NCBI GenBank assembly: GCA_964036665.1
Contig: OZ038528.1
Location: 7,074,501 to 7,138,500 of the forward strand
DNA: 64,000 nucleotides
Reading direction: 5' to 3'
Origin: Gordius sp. MW1
Taxonomy: Eukaryota; Nematomorpha; Gordioida; Gordea; Gordiidae
A program made the translations under genes and the position numbers. Below are positions 26,279-38,166 of this stretch, one piece after another; within the stretch, counting starts at the first letter, position 1; each line of letters opens with the position of its first letter. A model generated the notes under the pieces. The model searched no databases and was not told the origin of the DNA. It saw only the letters and a list, made by a program, of their open reading frames with translations.

Positions 26279-27092
26279 TTAACGCGTAATTATTTAAGTT
26301 AGTGCTGATAATCTAATGTAACAGAATTGTATTGTCATAGATGTTTAATACAGGTAAGAATTAACCTGAAATGCGACATTTAGAACATTAATGACACCAA
26401 GGGAGATGCGTGTAAAATGATTTGGCTATATTCTTTACAAAACTTTCGAACTTTAAAATAATAATAATTTATGCGCCATAATGTAAAGCAAATTGAAGGG
26501 CTCCCAGTTATCTTCCCTCGAGCATTTTGGGGAGTTAATTTATTCATAAAGTAGTATCTTAAGATTTATGCATAAAAATTAAATTTCGATTGAAGGAAAG
26601 ACGACCGATTATTAATTAACACTATGTTTAAAGAGAGGTTTAAATCTATATAGACAGAGAATTGATATAGATACCTATTAATAAGGTTGGTTTAGGGTGA
26701 TGTATATGGATTAATAGCCAATTTCGAGATAATTAAACGTAAACTTTTTAATTTTATTCTATTCAATAACATATTAAGGATTGGAATTGATTTATTGCAA
26801 TTGTTAGAAGGTTCGCTACTTATATTCATCACACATTAATAAATTCTAACAAATCTTTAATAAAAGGTTTAAAGATAACTAAATGACCAAGTGCAATCCG
26901 TTTTAAGTAAAATAAATTATTCAAAGAAACCTAAAGCATCAAAAGCAATTAGGTATTGATTATAAACGACTCAAAAATTAAAGGGCTTAGCTTAAAGGGT
27001 GCTGAATGTTTCGACCGTCACTCCAGTAGTTTTGTAATGCATATCTTCTTTTTTTCATTAATAGTAGTTTTTCCTCCCTTTTAGAGAACTGC

Positions 27093-27710
27093 AGGGGTGA
27101 CCCGAGACGACGTCAAAAATGTTGAAATGTCTTTGGGTCGGGTCGAGTTCGGGTTGAAAATTTTTAAATGCTTTTGGGTCGGGTCGGGTTTGTATAATAA
27201 ATCATGAAAATAAATTTAGTAATCAAAATCTGTGGAATCAATTAGTTTCATAAATCGCACTTTAATTTGTTGATTAAATTTTAGACACCCTCATGGGAGT
27301 AGCTAGGAAATTGAAATTAGAGGGGGTAATAATGATTAAGGGAGGGGCAAAATGATTATTTTTTTAATTTTAGTCATAATTTGATAAAATATCTAAGTTT
27401 TTTTAAATTTAGAGGGGGGCAGCCCCTCCCTGCCACCCCCTGGCTACGCCACCGCAATTTTTCTACTCTCGCGTTGAATACCAAAATTTGAAACACGTTC
27501 GGAAGGGATTCGGTTAAATTTTTTTAACACTTTCGGGTCGGGCCGGGTTCGAATTGAAAATTTTAAATGCTTTCGGGTGGGGTTCGGGTGGAAAATTTTG
27601 AAATGCTATCGGGTCGGGTTCGGGTAGAAAAATTCAAAATGCTTTTGGGTCTGGTCGGGTTCAGGTTAAAAATTTAAAAAAAAATTCGGGTCGGGTTCGG
27701 GTTGAAAAAA
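27093..27710. repeat. GGGTCGGGTTCGGGT minisatellite with nested element
   Basis: Units of roughly 35 bp (GGGTCGGGTTCGGGTTGAAAA followed by a T/A stretch and AAATGCTTT) occur at 27125-27195 and 27480-27710. The left edge (CAGGGGTGACCCGAGACG) resembles a hAT end. A CATGGGC-family element interrupts the array at 27292-27452. No coding potential. Confidence 0.6.
27292..27452. mobile_element. Short hAT-like element (CATGGGC family), diverged
   Basis: The left end is CATGGGAGTAGCTAGG, the right end CCTGGCTACGCC. The GGGGTAATAATGATTAAGGG and AGGGGGGCAGCCCCTCC arms match other copies. No clear target duplication is visible. Confidence 0.6.
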
Positions 27711-28566
27711 ATGACTTTGTTATCTACTCCCTTTACATAAGTATTTTTTGCCTTTTTCTAATCCTAATCTTACTTTATTATATTTCAATCCACTCAATAT
27801 TTGCATAGAATGTGGTGGTTAATTAAGTGTTTATAAAGTTTAAAAAATAATATGAAAATTAATAATTATTGCAAGAAATTTATGAAAAGCATATGAGATT
27901 TAGTTTATGAACTAATGTTTATTTAAGTGAAAAATTTCTATGTCGGTGTGTTATAATGCCGAATTAGTTTAAAAATTAAAATATAAGTGTTAAAATTTGA
28001 GATGATTTTACAGCATCGAAGTTTTAGATCCAATGTATTTGAAATTTAACAATTATAAATTGCGATTTGGGAAACATGTCATTATTTCCAACGACAAAGG
28101 GCAAGACAATTTCGAAAATTATATCTTTTCAATCGCTTGATCTTTTTCTTGTGGAGATGGGCAGGTATAATTAAACTTGAAGTTCGGTATGATTTAGGGA
28201 GAGTTAAAACGTTGATTTATAAAAAAAAATTATAATATTATTCTTTTAAAAAATAGGATTGGGGGGGGGGTGCAAAATAAAATAATAAATTTCGTATTAA
28301 TGCGTTAAAATATAAAGAAATCGTTCAAGCAAAAACGTGTATTATGAAAAAATTTGTTAATGATATTATCACACGCCACTTTATATTGGTTTAAGCCAAA
28401 TTTTTAGAGGTAAAATTCTATCGAAAATGGGTTCTAGTTGTCAATTTTTGACTATATAAAAATAGTGTCCCTAAAAAGTATCAGAAACTTGCTTTAAAAG
28501 GCCAGCTCCTCTGTCTATATATTGAAAAATTATTATCGGTCGTAGCAGCTAGTTAGATTACTCAGG

Positions 28567-28718
28567 CATGGACATAGGCAGAGTTAGAATTAGGGGGTGG
28601 GGCTAATAATGATTTAAGGAGGGCATTATGATAATTTCGTAATTTTAATCATAATTTTATTAAATTTTAAAGAACTTTGGGATTTAGGGAGGGGCAGCTC
28701 CCCCTGGCTACGTCCATG
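28567..28718. mobile_element. Short hAT-like element (CATGGGC family)
   Basis: Ends CATGGACATAGGCAG and CCTGGCTACGTCCATG. The flanks TACTCAGG and CACTTAGG agree at 6 of 8 positions. The matched change GGGC to GGAC in both ends suggests the ends co-evolved or were copied from one variant. Confidence 0.7.
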
Positions 28719-31700
28719 CACTTAGGCATATAAATTTTCGTCTTGGTGTATTGATAATTGTTGAATTGATTCTGTGTTTAGTTTTAAGTAATATTTATTT
28801 GACGAGCATCTATGTATCAAATTTGTAGTTTTCTAAATCTACTCATTCATAAATAGACATATGATTAAAATCCATTAAAATGAATCCCTTGGGAAATATG
28901 TAAATAGGTTAAATGGATAAAAATCAAATTTATAATGATGCAAAGAATTGAGAAGATTCTCCGCCCCGTCTCGCCTGAGCCGCGATCTAGACGATACGAG
29001 ATTTCTGCAAACCTCGGCTTTAAATTTTTTTATTAACCATGATAATATTTTTTATTGTTAATATTTCAATTGAAATAAGTTAAAAAAAATACTGTAATCT
29101 AATTTGTGTGATTCACATTAGGATATTATTATTAAATATAATTCGTATATATATTATATTTTATTTGGGAATGTTTAATATTTTATCATTTATAGAGTAG
29201 CGTGGACAGGATTGCCTAAAGGGGGGGGGGGTTAAAAAATGGAGGATAAATAATATAAAACAAACATCTAACCATAGACATTCAATATCTACGCAGATTC
29301 TTGAAAAAATGAAGAAATAATCTTCTCAATTTTATACAAAAAATTAACATTTAATCACCCCACGGAGCGTCCGACTTGGAGTTCGTCTTGGTAAATGCGC
29401 CTAGTCTTAAGGTTTACAAACTCATCTATACACCGTATAAACGTAGCACATTTGCTACGCAATTTATGGGCGAGATAGGTGGGAAGGGGCGAGAATGCCA
29501 AGGCGGGGGAAGGGGCAATTCGAGACCAAAATATTGGAACACTACTCATGCATTGGGTTTATTCAATATATCGATAAGATGGAATTATATTCATAAACTA
29601 ATTAATATATATGGATTGGTAAAATAACAATTCCATATAGTTCTTAACTACTTAACTAAGATTGTTAACCCACACCGGGTTTTAGTATTTGCCCCAACCC
29701 AATGTGTACATCTAAAATATTTATGAAAATAACATTTTCATCATGGTTGGATAAAAACTCGAAATTCATAAATAACCAGCTTTAAAAATTTGAATTTAAT
29801 TATCTTATAAAATTTAAAATAATTTTTGCTGCATTCCCCCAGGCCTTTAACAAATCTTATTATAAAAGATTTTGATAAATTTTGATCTTACTTGATTACC
29901 AATCTAATTGCAAAGTGATTACCGCATAATACTAGTGAATGCTTGTTCAAAAATGGGTTTCATGCTAATCGCGTCTCCTTAAATATGATTTTACACTTAA
30001 TTTAACGAGTTCGTAGACAATTAAATTTTTATATCATGTACATTGTGATTATTTTAGTGAACGCTTTTATATTTCATTTAATACTTGTACGTAAGTTATA
30101 TAAGGCTTTCAGAGTCTAAATTTAAATTAAAATACCTTTTCTACGTATCCAGGGGGAGGGTGTATGCGGAAATTTTTTTCTTTCCCTCTGCAATTGATTT
30201 TTTTATTATAAATTTATATTAATTAAATTAAAATCGATTAAATTTAGCATAAAAGGCAATTGTTGATTTCTTAAAAGTCTATAATATTTTTCAATTTTTC
30301 AAAAATGTTGGCAAAAAGTGTTTAACTTTGTATTTTCTCATATAATTATCCGCTTGCTTACTTCATATTAAAAACTTAATTGAGCCTAATAACTGTATCA
30401 TGAAAATTATTTTAATGATAAGGTGTATTCCAAAAGGTTCTATATATTTTTGAATGTCCTTAATAAAAGGTTGTTTTTTTAGTGGGAATTCTGAAATATG
30501 GAAAATGAATTTATGAAAGAAGAGAAAGCATTATGTACCATACTGTTTCTATATTCAGCCTCAAGACGTCAGATACCCAGCCGTGGGCATATCCAAAAGC
30601 TGACAGGAGGGCACCTGCCCCGCCCCCCAATTGCAAAAAAAAGGATCATGTTTTTAAAAGTTGTTTGATTAGCTGACAACATTGTGGCTCAATAAAATTC
30701 ATGATTAACTTTTCTGATAATGAATGAATCTTATAATTTTTCCTAAAGACAAAATGTATGATTTTGATTAAAAAACCCCTATTTGCTAACAGGTAAAACA
30801 TCTGCGGAATCTCAACTCAATCGATTGAGGTAGGCTCAAAAAATGAATTATTTTTCTGGACTTAGTTTTACTCAAGTGACCTTAGACTTAAATCAAATTT
30901 GGTTTATGGTAGTTATTTGTTTCGCTTCGGATTTTAAATTGCTACTATGTTTTGCAAGAAATTTATTTCCTTAACAATTTTTGTAAAGTAAAAATATTAT
31001 TTGTTTCGATTCAGATTAAATATTTTGAATATCACAAATTGTTGAGTAAATGTACAAATATTTTGATTTTTTAATTTGGAACGAGAAAAATAGAATGAAT
31101 TAATTTGGAACAAAAACGATCTCGTAATTTTTCACAATAATAAGGAATGAATGCGCTTTTTAAAAAGATAAAAATAACTATGGTTCGTAGATGACTGTTA
31201 ATTATATTTAGCCTTTTTATTACTTTTTTATGTGCCACTTTAACTAGCGATATCTAAAAAACAACGTCACCGTTACTCGGCCAAAACCAGAGTTACAGTG
31301 ATTTTCTAATTTATGATTAAAATGGGTCATAAAAATAGACGCGTAACGGGGGGAACACCACAGGTAGATATGTTTAAAGATGAAGAGACTGTTCCTCATA
31401 GAATGCTGCGACAGCCTACCCCAATTTAAGTTCATATAGGAGCTATTGCCTAATACAACGACACTTTTATATATTAGTTTCTTTATCGATAACCCCGTGC
31501 ACTAATAAGCACATTTAATGCTCAATACAAAAAAACGTAATAAAGATAATATTAGAATATAAATGGCATGACACGACGATTTTTTGGGAATATTTACCTA
31601 ACTTATATTTATTATATTGAGATAAGGCAAAATAAGCGCTAGTTTTATATAGGAATTTAAACATGTTGTATATTTTATGTAAAATAAGTATTTTAATTAT

Positions 31701-32072
31701 AATAAAAAAAAATTTTAAATTATTTTCTTTACTATAAAATTTTGCCTATACCGCATGTGAATTTCCAGTTTGCGTTAATTAAATTAATTGTATCTATTAG
31801 TACGCGTGTAATTAAAAATAGCTCGAGGCCTATGTTAAATTTAAGGCTAGTTAATTGAACATTAAGCTCACCTTGAAGTGATTATTCAAATGTCCGATAA
31901 TTAATCTCCTTACATCATACGAACAACTCCTTGCGCTTACAAAATCACTTACTTTTCTACTTACATTTATTAATAATAGACATCCACTATTGTTATCATT
32001 TTATTAAGAAAAACCCATACTCACATTTGTTAGCCATTTAATTATTAAGCAACCTAGAGAGCTTGGGTCCCA
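28719..32072. other. No gene found; repeat fragments
   Basis: AT-rich DNA upstream of the phosphopantetheinyl transferase. At 29425-29510 lies a minus-oriented copy of the CTCGCCCATAAATTGCATAG segment that ends the large composite units at 45.6, 49.1 and 53.3 kb. At 30583-30650 there is a half copy of a CATGGGC-family element. The two overlapping open frames at 29355-29627 fall over the repeat copy and are probably not genes. Confidence 0.5.
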
Positions 32073-33077
32073 ATGTTCGTATATAGCTATGATCAGCTGA
32101 TGGAATCATTTAGGTGGGCATTTAATATAGCATGTTGGAATTTTAATAAAAAGGAGTTAATGCTGTTATCAAAGTGCTTAAAATCTGAAGAAAAATCACG
32201 AATTCTTAATTACTATTTTATTCATGATGCAAAAACAGCCTTAATTAGCACTCTTTTACAATTTTTGCTAAAGTACAAACTGGAAGAGTTTTATGGACAT
32301 AAATATCACATAAATGTTTATAGATCCTTACATGGTAAACCTTATTTGAACATACAAAATGGCGCATTTGCTATTAGTCCTTATTATTATAATGTGTCTC
32401 ATCATGGAAATTTTGTGATTCTTGCTAGTTCAAATTGTGAGCTTGGAATAGATATTATGAGCTTGAAAAAGTTTTATTTAGCTAAAAAAGATAATGTCTT
32501 ATGTATTGAGCATTGTGGAAAAGATTTAAAAACTTATTTTAATACAATGCAAACTATTTTTACAGATAATGAATGGAATGTTATAAAAAAATATGACAAT
32601 CCACAAATTCAAATAAGCTATTTTCTATTAAATTGGTGTCTTAAAGAAAGTTATATAAAGGCTTTGGGAGAAAGAATAAGAAATAATATTTTGCAATCAA
32701 TTGAATTTTCAATTGAGCCATCTAACTTTGATCAGATGAGCATTGATTGCACAAAGATTGATGATCCCCTAACTTTTAAATTTGGAGAGTTGGTAATTCA
32801 AAATAACAAAATGGTGGAAGGTGTCGCTTTAAAAAGTGATAAATTTTCCAATAAAAGATTTTATTTTCAAATGGGGACAGTGTGCTCTGATCATGTATTT
32901 GCTATATCATATGACACAAAGAATTTTAATGAAAGTTCACTAAAAAGCTTTATTCACTCACAACCATCTAGTTTTGAGTTTTTGACTAATGAGAATTTTA
33001 ACAAAATGCTTGACCAGTACCCAGATTCAATGATAGATGAAGAATTTGCAAAGATTCTTTTAAATAAGCAAAAATGA
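32073..33077 (+). CDS. 4'-phosphopantetheinyl transferase, AASDHPPT type
   Basis: This enzyme family moves the 4'-phosphopantetheine arm from CoA to the serine of carrier-protein domains, such as cytosolic fatty acid synthase. The 334-residue single-exon protein aligns throughout with human AASDHPPT: FRWAFNIACW near the start, EEKSRI and HDAKTALI, GKP at 88-90, NVSHHG at 107-112, GIDIM with Asp127, and WCLKESYIKALG with Glu192 and Lys196. These correspond to the magnesium and catalytic residues of Sfp/AASDHPPT enzymes. An extra stretch of about 20 residues (131-152) follows the GIDIM motif. The start is the first ATG of the frame, placed 10 residues before the conserved ESFRWAF segment, like the human protein. 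The gene is intact and converges with the phosphatase downstream. Confidence 0.93.
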   Translation: MFVYSYDQLMESFRWAFNIACWNFNKKELMLLSKCLKSEEKSRILNYYFIHDAKTALISTLLQFLLKYKLEEFYGHKYHINVYRSLHGKPYLNIQNGAFAISPYYYNVSHHGNFVILASSNCELGIDIMSLKKFYLAKKDNVLCIEHCGKDLKTYFNTMQTIFTDNEWNVIKKYDNPQIQISYFLLNWCLKESYIKALGERIRNNILQSIEFSIEPSNFDQMSIDCTKIDDPLTFKFGELVIQNNKMVEGVALKSDKFSNKRFYFQMGTVCSDHVFAISYDTKNFNESSLKSFIHSQPSSFEFLTNENFNKMLDQYPDSMIDEEFAKILLNKQK

Positions 33078-33241
33078 TATTTTTATCAAAATCATCTTGA
33101 AATTACAAGTAAATTTGTGATACTAAGTCACAAATGCAATTACACCAAAATTTATTGCTGTATATCACTTTACTTAATATATTTTACAAAATAATGAATT
33201 AATATTCATAAAGAATTTCCAGTAGTATGTGTATATATATT

Positions 33242-35334
33242 TTATTTTTTAGAAATTCTTCGTGTGATATTGAATTGGTGAAGTAAAGTGTTGTCAGAAT
33301 TCATGAACGTCATTCTCAAGGTTCCATTCACTAAGATATCAACTATGCCAAAGCCTCCTTTCTGATCATAGAAGAATTTTTCCAAGCACAATGGGCTAGT
33401 TACACGATCTTGTCTCCTATTGACATTTAGTTTCGACCCCGACCCTACCACAGCATACTCCATCATTTGATTATTTGTTCCATTTCTGTCCCTAAGATGC
33501 TTTAAAACATATGTTTTAAACTTTAAGATTCTACGAACTTAAAATTTATGAAAAATTACTTGTTGTTTAAAGCCATATGCAATTTTTATATCTATTTATC
33601 AAATAAAATTACTTCTAGAACATGGTCATGACCGCTGAGATATAGTGTGACGTTGTATTTGTAAAGCAGAGGTTTAAGTCTCCTGGTAAGGCACGGTGTT
33701 GGGCCGTGTTTGGCTACAGAATATATTGGTTGATGTCCCGCAACTATCAAAACATCCGCACTATATGAGCACACAAATTTATTTTATACATGTAGGATCA
33801 CTAAAATATACGTCGAATTGGCTAAAATTTCTTCCAATTTACGCCACATAAATTCTTTATTTTGCGCGTTCAAATATTTCCCCTTTTCATACGCTTTTTT
33901 TAAGTACTTTTGGGTCGGGCACATCACCTGTGTATCTATCATTACGATTTCAAGCTTCAGATTATTTTTGGTAATGCTGTTCATCCCTTTTGGCAACGGG
34001 ATGTCAAAGGTTTTAGTGTAGAGAAGTCCGGGAAAGTTCCTATTAACAACACAAAAATATCAATATAAATTTGTAAAAATAGTTAAAAATGGTTTTGGTT
34101 TTACCCTTTAGTAGGGGGTCCTCGAGTTTAAAAAATAGGAAAAATTTTGGGGTCTTTTAGTATTGATATAAGATTATAATCATTAAATCAAATAAAGTAT
34201 ATAACACAGCAATTTACCTACTAGTATAGTTAAAGGCATTCAAAGTTAGTAAAGTTAATCTATAAGCTAAGTCAAAATTTTAGTTAGGGGTCCACAGGAC
34301 CTCCTTTCCCATCTAAATCTCTATTATTAACTGACCAACGTCGTGTTAAATTTAATTAATTTTAGGATTTTATAAATGCTTTATTAACTCACCACTTTGT
34401 TGATTTGTATAAAAGTTGAGCAGTCATGTTTCCGTAGTGATCGTGACCACCGGCCAATATGTACCATGGGATGTTGAGATCACTGTGATTAAACAGGTTT
34501 TCGAACGACGTCTAACCAGAGCAAAATTTAACATGAAAAATATTGGCGTTTTTTAGATAAAAATATTAATAAAATTTATAATGGCATATAAGAGTTAGGA
34601 AAAACTTTATGTAAAAGCTTATAAAAAAGTAAAAAATCACGTTAAATCTCGGATCGTCAATACTGCTAACTCCTCGGGGATAAAAATTGTCACCCACTAG
34701 CACGACAAATTTGGGCTTGTATTTTTGGGCAAAATTGCCCATAGCCGCAGCCGTATCTCGGCCAACTTTGGACGTGTACGGTGGTAATTCATCTCCCCCC
34801 GTATCTCCCGCCACCAAAAATGTCAGAATAACGTCACTCGTAGTATCTAAAGTGCGAAGAAAAAACATGTTGTGCTTTGCCTGCTTTATAATCGGTTAAA
34901 CTTACAATTTGTCACATTGAGGCTATGATTTTTGTCCAACGGGTATGTGGGAATCAACGTGTCGTTTACTATATTTATAAAATAAACTTTCTTTTGATAT
35001 TCAACATAAATTTTGGAAATCAATGATTTTTCACAAATTCCACCGTTACTGCATACATTTAAAATCTAACGTTGCCACATTTTAATAAAGACTTTATATA
35101 ATTCGAATTAAAAAAATTTGGAATTATAGGTTTGACGTAATTACTTGTAAAGTTGGGATTAACGAGCCATTCATTATTGTCCAAAAGTTTAGATTTGTTG
35201 AAATCAAAGTCATTTAATTTAGGGCCCACCTCGATTGAATACTTTATGATCAAATTTGCACCCGGATTAAATTCTTCTTGAGTATTAGCTGGGACACAGG
35301 CCAAAATAACGCACACCATAATCAATAAGTTCAT
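33242..35334 (-). CDS. Purple (tartrate-resistant) acid phosphatase, six exons
   Basis: Proposed exons on the minus strand: 35334-34906, 34846-34641, 34511-34393, 34039-33812, 33760-33613 and 33499-33242; introns are 59, 129, 353, 51 and 112-113 nt, all GT-AG with matching phases. A signal peptide (MNLLIMVCVILACVPA) opens a roughly 140-residue N-terminal extension rich in possible N-glycosylation sites. The metallophosphatase core follows: GDTGG, GDNFYPRGV, WYILAGGHDHYGN, VAGHQPIYS and SGHDHVLEHLRD, the order of human ACP5. The conserved metal-ligand Asn of GNHDH is Gly here, and Trp of GDWGG is Thr. Exon 1 needs a one-base frame correction near 35067, in a T-run, to reach the CSNGGIC segment; that could be an assembly error or a true lesion. 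Members hydrolyse phosphate esters and are secreted or lysosomal; activity here is uncertain. Confidence 0.85.
34100..34330. mobile_element. piggyBac-like short element inside phosphatase intron 3
   Basis: Intron 3 (34392-34040) is the longest of the gene. It contains TTTACCCTTTAG with GGGGGTCC on the left, and GGGGTCCACAGGACC then CCATC...TTAA on the right, resembling the terminal motif at about 1670-1710 and 53870-53900. The ends are diverged, so the boundaries are approximate. Confidence 0.4.
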
Positions 35335-35441
35335 CTCGTGTAATAATGTTTAGAAAAATTTTTAACGTTATGCTGTATTTGTGATTGTAAGCAAAATATA
35401 ATAAATTGAATATTAATTTATCTCTTCTTTATCATTGATAT

Positions 35442-35537
35442 TTAACCCTTGGCTAAATCGCGAGTGGCTTACGCACAAATTTATAATAAAAATCGCCTCA
35501 TTTTTGACTGTTAATATTTAAATGACCCTAGGGTTAA
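35442..35537. mobile_element. Possible 96-bp TTAA element upstream of the phosphatase
   Basis: TTAACCCTTGG on the left faces CCCTAGGGTTAA on the right, so about 10 bases are inverted and TTAA flanks both ends. It lies about 107 bp upstream of the phosphatase start codon. The ends are short, so chance is possible. Confidence 0.3.
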
Positions 35538-35686
35538 TTTATAACTTTTTTTTCAGACTCCGCTCGATTCAGGTAATAATAAATTTTATTTTATAGACCA
35601 AATTGTAAATAATTTTTTTACATGCTGGTGTAAGCAAGGCTTTGCCATCAATTTGGTTTAAAAGTTATATAAATGTTATATCATTA

Positions 35687-35856
35687 CATGGGCGTAGCCA
35701 GGTTTTGAATTAGGGAGGGGGGGGGCAAAACGTTTAAAAGTTCAATTAGATGGGGGCAAAACATAATTTTTTTTTAATTTTTCAAAGTTTTTGCATTGAA
35801 ATTTTTTTTTGTAATTTAGAGGGGGGGGGTAGCCGCCCCCCCTGGCTACGCCCATG
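35687..35856. mobile_element. Short hAT-like element (CATGGGC family)
   Basis: Ends CATGGGCGTAGCCAGG and CCTGGCTACGCCCATG are exact inverse complements over 16 bases. Flanks TATCATTA and TTTCATTA form an 8-bp duplication with one mismatch. The long G-run and TGAATTAGGGAGGGG arms match the copies at 58880 and 28567. Confidence 0.85.
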
Positions 35857-36300
35857 TTTCATTATACACAAAATGTTGTTAATTCTCATGATTGTCCTAA
35901 GGTAAAATTGTATAGTTACTTCCTTAGATGGTGAAGGAATATTTAAATAATTTGCAAAAGCTAGAAAGTGGAAGAATATTTCAAGAATAACCTTAAGGGC
36001 TTTAAAATTTCGTTAAAAGTTAAAATCGATTCGGCATAAATGTATGACGATATTATTCAAAAATACTGGGAATGTCAATATTAGTTTTGCTGACATAATA
36101 GATGGAACTTGTTAATGCATTCGTAGTGATAATAACATTTCAAGTAATTGTTTTAGGAATATTGAATTGCCTTATTTGTATAAAACGTAACGGCAATCAC
36201 AAAAGAAGTTTGATTTCTCGAAAACATTGCCCTACAGCAACTTAAAGTATGACTTTACCGATAGGTTCACTTATAATGTTTGATAGTCGTGGAACTGTCT

Positions 36301-36321
36301 ACATAAATAAACAGTTATTCT

Positions 36322-36357
<36 letters not shown>

Positions 36358-36602
36358 TTTATTTGTTAAAAATCCACTGACAGTAATATAATATAAATAC
36401 ATGAAATATAAAAGGCAAAATGCGCCGAATAATAATACACTATTCGGATATATCATCATCGAGGGGATCTTCCAAAATTGGCCAAGAATCCGCGAACGAT
36501 TTAAAGTTGTACTTGGCTATAAGAATACCAAGTCTTTGTTTTAGTAAAAAGGGTACTGAATGTTTAGACGGGGGAGACATAAATAAACAGTTATTCTCAT
36601 AA
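36301..36602. repeat. 26-bp direct repeat beside a 25-T tract
   Basis: The same 26 bases (starting ACATAAATAAACAGTTATTC) occur at 36301-36326, directly followed by 25 T, and again at 36577-36602. The short open frames here (36420-36602 plus; 36271-36459 minus) have no recognisable family. A target duplication of a retro-inserted sequence is one possibility. Confidence 0.5.
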
Positions 36603-37060
36603 ATTGTCATACTTGCATCTAAATCAACTCTAATGTATATTACAAGTAATTATATACGATTTTGAGCCTATTTTTAAACCTAAATAGTTTAAAACCTTTT
36701 TCACCCTCATAAAATATGTATTTTTTTTTTAAATAATAAATGATTTTTTTATAAATGTAAATAATAAATGAAAACTGTATATTACATTAGAAAAATAAAT
36801 ATTTATACCACAATTATGGGAATTTATTATAAGTTACCATAAAGGTGAACTCAATCTAATTTGGCCTGATATATACATATCTCTATTAAAATGTCACTAG
36901 AAAGATAACTATGGCATAATAATAAGCTCCAATAAGTGCGAAATCGTTATATGTCGGTTATTATTTCGAGTAATATAAAAAAGATGGGGATAAATTTAGC
37001 CAAATTAGTTTCTAATTTAAAAATTGCATTAGATGGCGTATAAATTGAAGTTATTATTAA

Positions 37061-37100
37061 TTGCTATGCAATATATGGGCTAGCTTTTCGTTGTCTTGAG
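37061..37100 (+). repeat. Isolated start of the large composite repeat
   Basis: ATTGCTATGCAATATATGGG with GCTAGCTTTTCG matches the start of the composite units at 44023, 46485 and 49299. Nothing of the remaining unit follows. Confidence 0.5.
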
Positions 37101-37186
37101 TGAGTGAGTGCCGTGTCCTACTTGTAATTTTTGCATAATTGCACTTTTATAAGGGTTTTTAATGGCTGTGGACTTATGCTTCTAAT

Positions 37187-38166
37187 CAGAGTTGTTAAGG
37201 TGCGCGCACCGGAATTGCGGTGCGACGTGCTGGTGCGCGCACTTTTTTATAACGAAGAGCGAGTGCGGGTGCGCGCACCTGATTAAGTCGGTGCGGGTGC
37301 GCAATTGCGCTCCTGTTTTGCGCACATTAAGAGTTTTACAATTTATTAATTTATTCGAAATTGTATTATATCGCATATTTCACAAATTAAATTTCGACTG
37401 ATTTACATATATATAACATACATCTATGGTCCTGGTGGAGAAGATAACAAGGCGGGAAATTGGTTACTATGGATAGACAATAAAATTAATCTAACCCCGA
37501 TATTTCACATGATTCACGTATTTACTTTATCAATCAACGATTAATCTTTACTACACTTTTGAACTCGTCGCTTAATAAATAAACTATAGAAAAATACTAA
37601 AACGATTGAAGTTTAATAAGATTAGAAGATTAAAAACACAGACAGGTAATTTGATTAATTACAATAAAATATTTAAATGATGATAATATATAATTCAGCG
37701 TTTTTTGGAATATTGTCATCTCCCGTTACTATCTTAATATTTCAAACACTTTTAAACCTATCTTTGCTATTCTTAAGTTTAATCACATGTGATCTAATTA
37801 CAATTAATTTTCATTAAATCATATTAAATTAGTTAATTAATCTTAATTATTATTATTGTATTGGTTGTCATAGTACTCCTTATCCAATTTTTTACTCTTT
37901 TCTTTTCTCACTGCTTATATACAACACTTTAATATGATAGTGAGTTATGGAAATAGAAGAATCAAGCATAAATGTAGCAAGCACATCATGCATGAAAATT
38001 TTTCCATTTCCAAAATATGCTAATTTTGTTTTGTTATAGTGCAATCAAATTTTATGTGCGGGTGCGAGTGCGCGCACCTTTGTTAAAACTGGTGCGAGTG
38101 CGCGCACCAGATTTTTCTCAATGTGCGAGTGCGGCACCGGTTTTTAAAGTGCGTTTAAGAACTCTG
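37187..38166. mobile_element. hAT-type element with GTGCG-rich ends
   Basis: The left end CAGAGTTGTTAAGGTGCG and the inverted right end CAGAGTTCTTAAACGCAC are followed inward by clusters of GTGCG/CGCAC (37198-37330 and 38055-38155). CTTCTAAT is duplicated exactly on both sides (37179-37186, 38167-38174). The 980-bp interior is AT-rich and non-coding; open frames within it are read-through of the GTGCG clusters. Confidence 0.85.
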
